Shown: positions 26,156 to 35,748, counted from the first letter of the stretch. The stretch is 64,000 bases of DNA from Sphingobacterium corticibacterium (GCF_004208525.1 NZ_SGIT01000001.1:1240001-1304000); one strand, 5' to 3'. A program made the numbers and translations. Notes: generated by a model from the sequence alone, not told the origin.

Positions 26156-26494
26156 ATGAAAGCAACATTTGGCGAATATATTAAACAGTTAAGAGTATGT
26201 AAGGGATTTACCTTAACTCAACTTGCATTCCAGCTTGGTCTTGACTCTGCAAACCTCAGTAAAATTGAAAACGGGAAGAGGGAGTTTGACGAAAAACGCT
26301 TAGAAAAATTGGCAAGCACTTTTAATCTCGATATAGAAAAATTAAAAACCGAATATTTTGCGGACCAATTTGCAAAGAAAATGTATCAGTATAATTGCTC
26401 TCCCGAAACGCTGGTAGTAGCAGAAGAAAAGGTTAATTATTTAAAGAAAGTAAACGTAAAACAAGGAAAAATAAAATTTGAAGATGAAAAATAA
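26156..26494 (+). CDS. XRE-family controller (C) protein of restriction operon
   Basis: 112 residues. Residues 6-60 form an XRE HTH (YIKQLRVCKGFTLTQLAFQLGLDSANLSKIENGKR), then a short helical tail. Small HTH proteins placed first in a restriction-modification operon act as controller proteins that delay restriction until DNA is methylated. The perfect palindrome just upstream fits autoregulation. Its end overlaps the methyltransferase start (ATG 26484) by 11 bases, indicating coupled translation. Confidence 0.85.
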   Translation: MKATFGEYIKQLRVCKGFTLTQLAFQLGLDSANLSKIENGKREFDEKRLEKLASTFNLDIEKLKTEYFADQFAKKMYQYNCSPETLVVAEEKVNYLKKVNVKQGKIKFEDEK

Positions 26495-27521
26495 ACCAAC
26501 AGTAATAGACTTGTTTTGCGGTTGTGGTGGACTTTCCTATGGATTCATCGAGGCAGGATATGATGTACTTTTGGGAATTGATCACTGGAAAGATGCGATA
26601 GTTACTTTTAAAAATACCCATAGAAACGCAAAAGGAATTGTAGCCGATTTGTTTAAGGAATCCCCGGAAGAAATTTCAAAACAGACAGGAATTAAAAACG
26701 TAGACGTAATCATTGGTGGCCCTCCGTGTCAAGGATTCTCCATTGCAGGAAAGAGGATAATTGATGATGAACGCAATCAGCTTTACAAATCGTTTGTAAA
26801 TTTTGTAGATTACTATCAGCCTAAGGTTTTCTTGATGGAAAATGTGCCAAACATTGTTTCGATGGGCAAAGGTGTTGTAAGAGACAACATCATTGAAGAC
26901 TTTGAACAACTTGGTTATACTGTGGTCTATAAAGTTTTATTGGCTTCAGAATACGGAGTTCCACAAAACAGAAGGCGAGCATTTTTTGTTGGTACAAAAA
27001 AAAATAAAGAGTTTATTTTTCCTAAGCCAACGAATGAAAATCAAGTGAATACGAAAGATGCAATTTCAGATTTACCTGAAAAATCTTTGGTTGATGGAAT
27101 AAACTACAAAACTGGACCAAAATCTGAATATCAAAAACTAATCAGGGGAAATTCGAATGGTATATATAACCACGAAATCACTAACCATAGCGAACAAACG
27201 ACAAGCATCATTTCATTGGTTCCAGATGGTGGTAATTATAAAGATTTACCCGATGAATTACGAAAAACAAGAAATGTAAATATTGCTTGGACAAGATTGA
27301 ACAGTAAAAAACCAAGCTTTACAATCGACACGGGGCATAGACATCATTTTCATTACAAATACAATCGCGTACCAACTGTTAGGGAAAGTGCGAGAATACA
27401 GTCATTCCCTGATACATTTATCTTTTTAGGAAGTAAAACAAGCCAGTATAAACAAGTTGGTAACGCCGTTCCGCCTATCTTAGCAAATGTTTTAGCAAAA
27501 GAAATTAAGAAATATTTATGA
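26484..27521 (+). CDS. DNA (cytosine-5) methyltransferase M1 of restriction operon
   Basis: 345 residues from ATG 26484 (a TTG at 26478 would add two residues). Motifs: I DLFCGCGGLSYGF, IV GGPPCQGFS with catalytic Cys near residue 82, VI MENVPN, VIII NRRRAFFVG, IX PTVRESARIQSFPDTF, X QVGNAVPPILA. The target-recognition segment lies between about 190 and 290. It modifies the recognition site of the restriction enzyme encoded next, one base overlap type ATGA (27518-27521). A second C5 methyltransferase follows, which suggests an asymmetric site with one enzyme per strand. Confidence 0.93.
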   Translation: MKNKPTVIDLFCGCGGLSYGFIEAGYDVLLGIDHWKDAIVTFKNTHRNAKGIVADLFKESPEEISKQTGIKNVDVIIGGPPCQGFSIAGKRIIDDERNQLYKSFVNFVDYYQPKVFLMENVPNIVSMGKGVVRDNIIEDFEQLGYTVVYKVLLASEYGVPQNRRRAFFVGTKKNKEFIFPKPTNENQVNTKDAISDLPEKSLVDGINYKTGPKSEYQKLIRGNSNGIYNHEITNHSEQTTSIISLVPDGGNYKDLPDELRKTRNVNIAWTRLNSKKPSFTIDTGHRHHFHYKYNRVPTVRESARIQSFPDTFIFLGSKTSQYKQVGNAVPPILANVLAKEIKKYL

Positions 27522-28957
27522 GCGAAGTAAAAGCATACAGAATACCCGACGAATACTTTTTTCGGTTGCACCACGTAAGACCTCGTTTCAAAAACGATGT
27601 AGAGGAAGTTTTACTGTATGTGGCGACTTCTATTTCTGAAATGGCCGTTTTACCTGAAAAAGATTTTAATAGTGAACTAAATAAAGTGTTATTTGGCTTC
27701 AAGAAAAATGCCACGTCCACTCAAAAAACGATCGATAATTGGCGAACTGAAATTTCTGCGTTGTTTGGTTTCATACAAGAAACGGAAAAACATCTCTATC
27801 CGAGTGTTACAGCAAAACGATTGGCTAATAATCAGTATTTAGACGAATTTTTCAATTACTTTTTATTCTCATTTCAATATCCAGGTGGTCATATCAAACC
27901 TAAAAATGTAATCAAACAAATTGAATCAGGTATAAGATTTAAGCCTTGTAAATTCATTTTGCAGTTACTTGCTGAAGGAGAAAAAATTACAGGTAAACCT
28001 TTTAGCGTAACAGCAGAAGAACTGACACAATGTGCTTACTTCGATCTTAGAGTTACTAGAGATGGTAGACATCCAAAAGAAGTTGCCGAATTGATTTTAC
28101 ATAACAGAGCCAACAGTGTATGTTACGAACATAAATATCAACAGCTTTGGAATGAGAACAAACAATCTTTCCCTTCAAAAGGTGATGTGTACAGATACGC
28201 AGGCGATATTCTGGATTATATGGTTTTAGCTAATCTCTTACAACATAAGGGAACAGGCTACTACTATTACCTAAATGTCGAAAATAGAGAAGCCATCAGT
28301 TATCACCTGCGACACAATGTATGGTTTCCTAGATATGAACAGTTTTATGATACTGAAGTAGTTTCAATTTCTGAAATCGCTCAATTAGAAGAAATTTGGT
28401 TTGATTATATAAATAATTTTGACAATATTGAAGCATTTGCTCCGCATTTAGAAGAAGAAGTAGCCGTAAATATATCTGCACTTATTCAAGAGTATTACTC
28501 AAGAATGAAAGATGATAGAAAAGTACCTACTAAAATATTTGGTGATTATGGAGAAACTTTAGTCTTAGCACACGAATATCTGAGAACAAAAGACGGATCA
28601 AACAGGCAGCATTTAATAAATAAAATCCCAACTCCGCTTGGTGTTGGTTACGACTTACAAAGCATCGAAATCGAGAAAAAGAAAAGATACATAGAAGTGA
28701 AAACGACCAAATCAAGAAAAGCTATTAACAACAACCGTTTCAAAATTACACCAAACGAATGGGACACAGCCGAAACATTAGGTGATAGATATTTCGTATA
28801 TTATTTAGTGATAAATGATAAAAGCAAAAACATCTTCGTTATCCAAAATCCAATCAAACAATTTGAATTGGGTAATTTAAAAATTGATAAAAATTTAGTT
28901 GTTGAATTTTCTAACACATCAGGACAATGGCACAGACTTTTGGAGACAACAAATTAA
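27518..28957 (+). CDS. putative type II restriction endonuclease with DUF3883-type nuclease domain
   Basis: 479 residues between two C5 methyltransferase genes, overlapping both (4 bases and 31 bases). The C-terminal 130 residues form a DUF3883-like PD-(D/E)xK domain: FGDYGETLVLAHEYL, then GYDLQSIEIEKKKRYIEVKTTKS with Asp379, Glu393 and Lys395 as candidate metal-binding and catalytic residues. The N-terminal 340 residues are of unknown fold and would carry sequence recognition. Gene position and overlap make this the R gene; its specificity is not known. No helicase or ATPase domain is present, so it is not type I or III. Confidence 0.82.
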   Translation: MSEVKAYRIPDEYFFRLHHVRPRFKNDVEEVLLYVATSISEMAVLPEKDFNSELNKVLFGFKKNATSTQKTIDNWRTEISALFGFIQETEKHLYPSVTAKRLANNQYLDEFFNYFLFSFQYPGGHIKPKNVIKQIESGIRFKPCKFILQLLAEGEKITGKPFSVTAEELTQCAYFDLRVTRDGRHPKEVAELILHNRANSVCYEHKYQQLWNENKQSFPSKGDVYRYAGDILDYMVLANLLQHKGTGYYYYLNVENREAISYHLRHNVWFPRYEQFYDTEVVSISEIAQLEEIWFDYINNFDNIEAFAPHLEEEVAVNISALIQEYYSRMKDDRKVPTKIFGDYGETLVLAHEYLRTKDGSNRQHLINKIPTPLGVGYDLQSIEIEKKKRYIEVKTTKSRKAINNNRFKITPNEWDTAETLGDRYFVYYLVINDKSKNIFVIQNPIKQFELGNLKIDKNLVVEFSNTSGQWHRLLETTN

Positions 28958-29964
28958 GGGTCGCATCGCTTTTCTGCGGTTGCGGAGGAATGGATTTAGG
29001 TATTCAAGGAGGGTTCAACTTTCTAAACAAGCATTACGCAGAATTACCTTTTGAAGTTGTATATGCAGTTGATAATGACGTCTACGCAACAAAAATTTAC
29101 AACGATAACTTCGCTCACAAATGCGAATCGAAAGATGTTCGGGATATTGTCCCAAGTGAAGTGCCCGACCACGATATTTTATTGGGAGGTTTTCCTTGTC
29201 AATCATTTTCAATCAGTGCTCAAAATCCGCCTCGACTAGGCTATAAGGATGACAGAGGAAAGCTATTTTTTGAAATGGTAAAAGTTTTGAAAGAGAAACA
29301 ACCTCGCTTCTTTATTGGGGAAAATGTCAAAGGACTGCTATCAGCAAATAAAGGGCAGGCTTTTCCTATGATTGTAAAAGAATTTGAAAAAGTGGGTTAT
29401 CACATTCATTTCAAGCTTTTGAACGCAGCTCAATTTGGTGTACCACAAAAACGGGAACGTGTATTCATTGTCGGGTTTAGGGATTTTGACGATTATTTTA
29501 ACTTCAGATTTCCGCAACCCAAGACACTAAATGGCTCTATGATTGCCCTAAAGCAGGTTATAGACAAAAATGCAGATAAAGATGAAAAATGGTTCTTTAG
29601 TCAAAGAGCCGTTGAAGGGATGTTACGCGTTCGAGAAAAAATGAACAAAGGTAGAGTTCAAGATCTAAATCAACCCTGTAATACCATTAGTTCCCATTTG
29701 GCAAAAGTAAGTCTAAACGGAACTGATCCCGTTTTAATGGTAAATGGCAGGTATAGACGATTTACACCAAGGGAAGCTGCCTGTATTCAGTCCTTTCCAA
29801 TAACATTTAAATTAGACAGTGTTTCCGATAACAGACAATACCGAGCAATCGGCAATGCTGTTCCACCGGTTTTAATGTGGAATGTGGTTAACGCTTTGGT
29901 AAATAGTTGTGTCAAAGAAGAAAATGCTCTCTTCAAAATAGAAACATTAACCGAAATTAAGTAA
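28927..29964 (+). CDS. DNA (cytosine-5) methyltransferase M2 of restriction operon
   Basis: 345 residues. Motifs: I ASLFCGCGGMDLGI, IV GGFPCQSFS with catalytic Cys91, VI GENVKGLLS, VIII PQKRERVFIVGF, IX TPREAACIQSFPITF, X AIGNAVPPVLM. It overlaps the nuclease gene by 31 bases. It differs clearly from M1, so it is not a recent duplicate but a partner with its own recognition segment. Paired C5 methyltransferases with one nuclease typify systems with asymmetric recognition sites (established for several type IIS systems). Confidence 0.93.
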   Translation: MAQTFGDNKLRVASLFCGCGGMDLGIQGGFNFLNKHYAELPFEVVYAVDNDVYATKIYNDNFAHKCESKDVRDIVPSEVPDHDILLGGFPCQSFSISAQNPPRLGYKDDRGKLFFEMVKVLKEKQPRFFIGENVKGLLSANKGQAFPMIVKEFEKVGYHIHFKLLNAAQFGVPQKRERVFIVGFRDFDDYFNFRFPQPKTLNGSMIALKQVIDKNADKDEKWFFSQRAVEGMLRVREKMNKGRVQDLNQPCNTISSHLAKVSLNGTDPVLMVNGRYRRFTPREAACIQSFPITFKLDSVSDNRQYRAIGNAVPPVLMWNVVNALVNSCVKEENALFKIETLTEIK

Positions 29965-30013
29965 ACTCAAAAAGCAATTATATCTAATAATAGCGCTAAA
30001 ATCTACACAATAC

Positions 30014-30044
30014 ACATTCTCGAGCAAAAATTGCTCGAGAATGT
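30014..30044. terminator. 14-bp perfect inverted repeat after restriction operon
   Basis: Arms 30014-30027 and 30031-30044 are perfectly complementary (ACATTCTCGAGCAA), with loop AAA. Neither side has a clear T run. It lies 50 bases after M2 and could end the operon as an RNA hairpin, or be a recombination remnant at the edge of a transferred module. Confidence 0.5.
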
Positions 30045-30070
30045 CGTTACTACGATACGATTTATTCTTG

Positions 30071-31028
30071 TTACCCTTTAAACACTTCCCTCCTATGCCA
30101 TTCCAGATTCTCCTGCGAAGGCTGATATCGAATTTGTTCTGGTAATACAATCGGTTTTCCTTCAAGCTTCCGCAAGCTATAAGGATGCGCAGTATCTTCC
30201 TCAACATGCGAAGAAACCAAAATCCGATATTCGCTATCCACACTCACCAATCCCCTATCGAACGCACGGTGCAGATTTGGACACAAAGCAATACCGTTCG
30301 TACCTTATCATCATGTGTCACAGCAAAAGGAACGATATATGACAAGCATCGATAAAATTGTATTTAAAAGTTGACTGCATGCGCATCCCGGTCATGGCGC
30401 AGGTATCTTGATACAACTGCGGAATATATCGTTTGAACAAACCAGAACGAATAAAAATATCTTCCTCCGTTTGTATGGAAACATGTTTATAGCGAACTTC
30501 TGGATCATTTAGCACAAGCGCCTGCAAATCATGATAAAAACCGTCCGCTAGCTGTTTATGCTGATAATAGGCGGCACGTTGTTCTGGAAAATACATAAAC
30601 AGGATAGCATCTTTGGTCAGAATCCTATTGTTTTCAATCATCAACAATTGATACAATTCCGGAGCAAAAGCAGCATACGCTACAGTACCGGAAAGTGTTT
30701 GTACACTTTTAATGTGCGCATTGATCTGAAAACCGGAATAGGGATGTAATTTCCAGAACGGTTGCCCCTTTGCTTTATCCGATTGCAGGTAATAAAACGG
30801 TTGGGTGAAATCGGGCTGGTGTGCTGTATTTACCAACCACCTCCAGTTCTCCTGAAACAACCCTACCAAATCCACATTGACTTCAAAACGATTATCTGGC
30901 GCAAGTTCCTTGTCAATCAGCTCTATCAATGTGAGCAACAATATCGGCTTGTGCGGTGCCAGACCATATTTGGTTACCCCACGTTTCAAATGAGTGAAGG
31001 CGCTGATATACGGTTCAAGTTCGTTCAT
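30071..31028 (-). pseudogene. HNH endonuclease, broken by two small indels
   Basis: The first 220 residues are intact from ATG 31028 (MNELEPYISAFTHLKRG) and read through the N-terminal part of the HNH family found in restriction-associated nucleases, up to CAMTGMRM...DACHI. Then the frame shifts near 30332-30338 (an extra AT in CATATATCG, where CATATCG would give HIVPF), runs as VPFAVTHDDKVR, and shifts again near 30300 (CGAACGG, one base short), after which the end LCPNLHRAFDRGLV ... (30071-30290) is intact. HNH zinc/metal core residues are thus split over three frames. Formerly it would have been about 315 residues. It lies between a restriction operon and a Vsr gene. Confidence 0.85.
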
Positions 31029-31144
31029 CGCTGTTTAAAGATAATAAAGATTTAGAATTTTTCTTTAAAAGCGAACCTTGCTTTTAACTAATATTTTTAG
31101 TATATTTAAATTCTAAACGCATCTTTTAACTTAAAACATCGTTC

Positions 31145-31486
31145 ATGAAAAGACACCTCTACGCCCATAGCCCCTATCCTATCGTTCCTGAGGAACAGCG
31201 AACCAATGATTGGCGGTACCAATTGATGGAACTATCGGAAGATGCCCTTCTGAAAAAGGTAAACGCTATGCCTCGGGAGAAACTCATCGAATGGCTCGCA
31301 TGGAATGACGTGTATGGAATCTTCCGTGATGAAGACAGCATCGCAGAAGGTTACGAGCCGCTCTCAAAAGAACATGCCGCCATCTGCGTTTTTGTCGTGG
31401 TGATGCGGAGTCGTGAGGGTTGGGATGGCAATATGGGCGGAATCTACGTAAAAGACATATCGTTAGCGGTGAGTACGGAGGTTTAA
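31145..31486 (+). CDS. hypothetical protein, parent of three fragments in the mosaic
   Basis: 113 residues, no signal peptide, no known family. It has a helical middle (LMELSEDALLKKVNAMPREKLIEWLAWNDVYG) and a hydrophobic strand near the C-terminus (AAICVFVVVM). Three partial copies of its last 35-45 codons, each followed by the same downstream sequence, occur at about 43990, 49212 and 51330. It could be a small accessory or immunity-type protein; no function is supported. It stands alone between the HNH pseudogene and vsr. Confidence 0.65.
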   Translation: MKRHLYAHSPYPIVPEEQRTNDWRYQLMELSEDALLKKVNAMPREKLIEWLAWNDVYGIFRDEDSIAEGYEPLSKEHAAICVFVVVMRSREGWDGNMGGIYVKDISLAVSTEV

Positions 31487-31568
31487 CGGCAACAGATTTT
31501 AGCGAAAAACAAAACCAGCGTTGGAGTCGTTCTTCCATTACATGCTAGTTTTTACGTAAATTTACGTC

Positions 31569-32051
31569 ATGCAAAGCTACGATGAGGAGGAACATAGAAT
31601 AGAGGTTCCGCGTTTTGAGGAATCAGCCGGCTTCTATACCACTAAGCAGCGTAGCTTCAACATGTCCCGCATAAAGGGTAAAAATTCGAAGCCCGAAATG
31701 ATCCTGCGGCGTGCTCTATGGGCAAAGAATTTCCGTTTTCGTTTGCATGATAAGACACTTCCTGGTTCTCCCGACATCGTTATCAAAAAATATAAACTGG
31801 CTATCTTCGTGGACGGTGAATTCTGGCATGGTTTCGAGTGGAAGAAAAGACAGGCGCAGATTAAATCCAACCGTCTGTTCTGGATACCAAAGATCGAACG
31901 CAACATGCAGAAGGACGAACTGGCCAACCGCGCACTGCGGAATATGGGTTACACGGTGTTTAGGTTCTGGTCGCAGGATATTCTAAAAGATCTTCCCAAG
32001 GTAATGAACCAGATCGAGCTGTTCTTGGAGACAAGGAAGATGTATAGGTAG
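31569..32051 (+). CDS. vsr: very short patch repair (Vsr) mismatch endonuclease
   Basis: 160 residues. The Vsr core is clear: MSRIKGKNSKPEMILRRALWAKNFRFRLH, then GSPDIVIKKYKLAIFVDGEFWHG (the metal-binding Asp and the FVDG.FWHG motif), and WIPKIERNMQKDELANRALRNMGYTVFRFW. Vsr nicks beside T in T:G mismatches that arise from deamination of 5-methylcytosine and so limits mutation caused by C5 methyltransferases. Three such methyltransferases are encoded in the 11 kb upstream, which explains its presence. About 25 N-terminal residues precede the usual start of the fold. Confidence 0.93.
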   Translation: MQSYDEEEHRIEVPRFEESAGFYTTKQRSFNMSRIKGKNSKPEMILRRALWAKNFRFRLHDKTLPGSPDIVIKKYKLAIFVDGEFWHGFEWKKRQAQIKSNRLFWIPKIERNMQKDELANRALRNMGYTVFRFWSQDILKDLPKVMNQIELFLETRKMYR

Positions 32052-32186
32052 GTTTTAAGGGGGGGAGTTCTAAAAATTCATTAATCTGTTCTTTATACAA
32101 ATACAGAATATTGGTTTAGATAAAAGGGGGTGCTTGGACGAAAAAAAGGGGGAGTTCATGAAATTAAAAAGTTCTATCTTTACCCT

Positions 32187-32573
32187 ATGCTTCACGTAAC
32201 CTGTGCCATCATAGAACACAACAACAAATTCTTGATCTGCCAACGATCCGAGCGAATGAAACTTCCGCTGAAATGGGAATTTCCGGGCGGCAAAATTGAA
32301 AACGGCGAAAGCAAAGAAAATTGCTTGAAAAGAGAAATCCGGGAAGAACTAGGATTGGAGATTGAACTTGGATCGGCGCTTACTGTGGTAGAACACCAAT
32401 ATCCTGAATTTTCGCTCCGCCTCTACCCTTTTCTTTGTGATTGGACAGGCGGTTCGCTGGTTATTGCCGAGCATGCACAGGCCATCTGGGTTTCTCACGA
32501 TGAATTAAAAAACTATGATTGGGCAGAGGCGGATGTGCCGATTGTGAATGAAATCATGCAATTATCGGGTTAG
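32187..32573 (+). CDS. Nudix hydrolase, MutT-like
   Basis: 128 residues from ATG 32187 (MLHVTCAIIEHNNKFLICQR); a frame extending to 32130 is not needed. The Nudix box GGKIENGESKENCLKREIREELGLEIE is complete (G-x5-E-x7-R-E-U-x-E-E-x-G-U). Its WEFPGGK and small size match the MutT/CTP-pyrophosphohydrolase group, which clears oxidised or modified nucleoside triphosphates. Fragments of this gene, all including its end, recur at about 53405, 54891 and 60212 in the mosaic downstream. Confidence 0.92.
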   Translation: MLHVTCAIIEHNNKFLICQRSERMKLPLKWEFPGGKIENGESKENCLKREIREELGLEIELGSALTVVEHQYPEFSLRLYPFLCDWTGGSLVIAEHAQAIWVSHDELKNYDWAEADVPIVNEIMQLSG

Positions 32574-32629
32574 TAATATACAAATTGGAGGAGAAAGTGT
32601 CTTTGAAATAATAATTTTCACTTTAGAAT

Positions 32630-34255
32630 TTGGAACAAGACATCTCGGATAATGTCGATTACAGTAGTGTTGCCTGGAAAAATGGTCGGTATGATACAGA
32701 ACAGTTGAGTAATATCTATACGTCGAACGATACACGTGTGGCTAATATTATCGAAAACCTCGTGACATACTCGAAAGATTACCGCGACGTTTGTGCTGTT
32801 GGATTTTGCGTAAGCCAGGATCATGCAAAATATATGGCGAGTAAGTTCAACGACGCCGGGTTGCAACCAGACTATCTGATTGCTGAGAATGCAAATAGAC
32901 GAGCGGATGTATTAAATGCACTCAGACGAAAAGATATCCACTATTTGTTCGTAGTGGATATTGTGAACGAGGGTGTAGATATTCCAGAAATTGATACCGT
33001 ATTATTTCTAAGGCCAACCGAGAGTTTGACGATATTTCTGCAACAGCTGGGTCGCGGTCTTCGTTTCCATGATAACAAAGATATATTGACCGTATTGGAT
33101 TTCGTAGGGAATGCGCGTGATGAGTATGATTTCGAAAATAAGTTTAGAGCGCTAATAGGAAAAACAAACACAACAGTATTATCGGAAATTGAGCGGGATT
33201 TCCCGCACCTTCCGCTGGGCTGTTCGATCGTGTTGGAGAAAAAGGCGAAAGAATATATCCTCGATAATATCAGGAAAGCTACACAGCTAGGTAAGCGCCA
33301 ATTGATAGCTCGAATCCAAGGATTTCGCAACCATACTGACAAACCGCTCACCTTGGCAAACTTCTTAAAGTTTTATAATCTGGAGCTCAAGCATATTTAT
33401 AAGCACTACGTATTCTCTACACTTTGTGCGGAGGCTTTTGGTATGGGTTTGGATAATGCAAATCTGGATCGTTATAAAGCGATGTTAACGAAAAAATGGA
33501 TTGTGACGGAATCGCTTAGTTACTTCCGATTTCTTCTCGCTTTGATCGATGTTGATTTTGATTTAACCCAGCTTGCACCCACAGAGGAAAATCGCTTGAT
33601 GGCGCTTATGCTACACTATGATTTTTATCAGACGGCTACTCATGAAATGACTTTGGAAGAGTCGATAAAAATCATCGGCTTGAATAAGGATTTGGTGGCG
33701 GAGATGAAAGAGTTTCTAGAAGTGAAAATCGATAAGATTGGATTTGAAGAGATTCCTTGTGTGGATTTGGGCTATGCTTTTCCTTTACAGATCCACGCAT
33801 GTTATACAAGGGAACAGATATTAGTTGCCATGCGCTTAAGTACACTAGGCAAGAAAAGTTCGAATCGAGAAGGCGTAGCGTTGGATAAAGCGCTAAACAC
33901 AGAAGCGTTATTTATCAATCTGAAGAAAAGTGAGGAGGACTTCTCTCCTACCACGTTATATGATGACTACGCCATCAACGAGCTGTTGTTCCACTGGCAG
34001 TCGCAAAATCAAACGGCTGATTATTCGGAAAAAGGTTTGTCCTACATCACGCAAAATGAAACCGGGAAAAAAATTCTTCTTTTTGTAAGGGAAGCTATCC
34101 ACGATGCAGATGGTTTTACGCAAGGTTATGTGTTTATAGGCCCTGCCCACTACGTAAGCCATACAGGATCGAAACCGATGTCCATCCAATGGAAGCTAGA
34201 GGAACCTATTCCGGAGTACCTTTGGACGGCTTCGGCGAAGATGGTGGTGGGGTAG
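32630..34255 (+). pseudogene. DUF3427-type DEAD/DEAH helicase, N-terminally truncated
   Basis: 541 codons open from a TTG at 32630, with no good start. It corresponds to the C-terminal half of the large PLD-helicase-DUF3427 proteins (about 1000 residues): helicase motifs V/VI are present (FVVDIVNEGVDIPEIDTVLFLRPTES then FLQQLGRGLR), followed by the DUF3427 region. The N-terminal phospholipase-D-like nuclease, Walker A and DExH box are missing. The 5' break lies directly after the Nudix gene. Its 3' part is repeated at 40150-40687 and 47968-48070. Probably non-functional unless the C-terminal half has a role of its own. Confidence 0.85.
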
Positions 34256-34266
34256 TCTGGCTCTTC

Positions 34267-34445
34267 CGTTACGCTTTAACTTATGATTTTAAGTACCGAT
34301 AAATATCTATGACCAGGCTAATCAGCCCACCTATAAAAATATAACTCCACTACTTACGTAAAGGTAACCAACCGTCTTGACTGGCATATTTTGCCATCAA
34401 TCCAAGTGCGATAATTGCTATAGAAGTGATTATGGATAAGCGGAG
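34267..34445 (-). pseudogene. remnant of small membrane protein gene (full copy at 40714)
   Basis: Nearly identical to 40703-40870 but lacks about 60 bases that in the other copy encode the N-terminus, so there is no start codon. It is part of the duplicated block helicase tail - small membrane protein - T element. Confidence 0.75.
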
Positions 34446-34496
34446 ATATTTATTCGTAATGAAATATTGCATTATACGGTTAGGATTGTACTTCGT

Positions 34497-34617
34497 TAAA
34501 ATTTGTTAAAATGGTTTTAGGCACAGGAATTTATAGTATTTCAGTAATTCATAATTTAGGTTAATAATTGGTTAGTTAGTAAAAATCCTGAAGCTCCCCG
34601 CTTCAGGATTTTTTGTT
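34497..34617. repeat. T element copy 1 (operator-like palindrome, leader, 14-bp-stem terminator)
   Basis: Reference description of the element. From left to right: a TTAA-n6-TTAA palindrome (TTAAAATTTGTTAA, about 34499), 40-50 less conserved bases, a TA-rich promoter-like motif, then the conserved core starting TTCATAATTTAGG (34548), a TAATTGGTTAGTTAGT stretch, and a hairpin with perfect 14-bp arms (34581-34594, 34600-34613), loop TCCCC, flanked by A and T runs so that it can terminate on both strands. Eleven copies lie between 34.5 and 63.8 kb. Here it also terminates the Rpn gene on the minus strand, whose stop is two bases away. Confidence 0.9.
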
Positions 34618-34618
34618 A

Positions 34619-35521
34619 CTATTTCAGCTCTTCTATTTCTTCAGCAGATAAACCGGTAGCTTGGACGATATCCTCCACAGCCATATCCATCTTCTTCAGT
34701 TTTAAAGCGATAGCAAGGGCTTTCTGGTGCTCGCCTTCTTTCCGACCTTCTTGCAGTCCCTTCTCTCTCGCTTTTTCCTGTTCCAAAATGGCCGTCTGGC
34801 GGATCGACTCCGCATCCCACTTATTCTTTAAACTTGCATTGTACATATCGCGTTCCTCCTTATTTAACTTAGTATATGCCGCAATGGCAAAAAGTTTCTC
34901 AAAAACCGGCTTTCGGAGATAGGTAGGCAGCTTGTCCATTTTGGACGTGTTCTTCAGAACATGCAGCCACCTGTCCAGATCAACGGCCAGTTCCTGTTCG
35001 CCTTTGGTAAAATTAATCAATTCAACATAAATAAACCCAAGATGTTCATAAAAAACTTCGCCTGAATCTCTGTTACATAGACAGATGTCATGGAGATAGT
35101 CCGTGCTACTGGTGCCGTCAGGCATGGGAAAACCGTCCAACAGCACGATCACATAGACCTCGCTGATCGTATAGCCCCATCCACGTCGGTTACCTTTGGG
35201 TGCCTGGTCTGCAATCAGTTTGCTGCCGTAGTACAGCATCCGCTTTTTTAGATTCGTCTGCGGGGCCCGTTGGACTTCGATAATGAACTGTTCGCCGTCG
35301 CTGGCCGTGCACGTCAGGTCAAAAATTACCGTGCCGAATTCCTCGGTATCGCCTACGTGTTCGTTCTTGTTGTAATACAGGTCCTCGATGACCTTCCGTC
35401 CCCTGAACAGCTCGTTGAGAAAGGAAATCAATAGATCCTTGTTCGCCTCGGTTCCGAATATACGCTTAAAACCGAAGTCGGTCGTCGGGTCGATAAATAC
35501 AGGTGTTGCCTGTTGCTTCAT
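34619..35521 (-). CDS. Rpn family nuclease / PD-(D/E)xK putative transposase, copy 1
   Basis: 300 residues from ATG 35521 (MKQQATPVFIDPTTDFGFKRIFG); a frame to 35602 lacks support. The N-terminus FIDPTTDFGFKRIFGTEANKDLLISFLNELF and the nuclease strand FIIEVQRAPQTNLKKRMLYYGSKLIADQ (Glu-x-Gln core) define the COG5464/Rpn family. Rpn proteins are DNA endonucleases first seen to promote recombination and later linked to phage defence in E. coli. The C-terminus holds Gly-x-x-Glu-Gly repeats (EKGLQEGRKEGEH) and a short helical tail. A second copy lies at 49468. Both face a divergent NTF2-like gene and end in a T element. Confidence 0.9.
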   Translation of the reverse strand: MKQQATPVFIDPTTDFGFKRIFGTEANKDLLISFLNELFRGRKVIEDLYYNKNEHVGDTEEFGTVIFDLTCTASDGEQFIIEVQRAPQTNLKKRMLYYGSKLIADQAPKGNRRGWGYTISEVYVIVLLDGFPMPDGTSSTDYLHDICLCNRDSGEVFYEHLGFIYVELINFTKGEQELAVDLDRWLHVLKNTSKMDKLPTYLRKPVFEKLFAIAAYTKLNKEERDMYNASLKNKWDAESIRQTAILEQEKAREKGLQEGRKEGEHQKALAIALKLKKMDMAVEDIVQATGLSAEEIEELK

Positions 35522-35682
35522 AATAAGTAAATTTTGATGTACATAATTCTGATAATTGCGAAGCAAACTTAGGTAGTAGCACCCCTGAAATCCGGTAAAC
35601 AAACGCTTATAGTCGTTTATAAACGTTTAAAAACGGCTACTGACTATTTAAAAAAAAACGTTCACCGATTTTTTTACCGCAG

Positions 35683-35748
35683 TTACCGAGAAATGCCGGA
35701 GCTTGGTCTAATCGTTATTCGGTAAATCTTCATCTCGCAATACCTTTG
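35683..35748 (+). promoter_or_regulatory. promoter region of NTF2-like gene copy 1
   Basis: Inverted repeat TTACCGA (35683-35689) / TTCGGTAA (35718-35725), then TACCTTTG (35741-35748), matching the Bacteroidota -7 box TAnnTTTG, exactly 23 bases after the start of the right arm. The same 23-base spacing is kept in all five intact copies. Confidence 0.75.
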
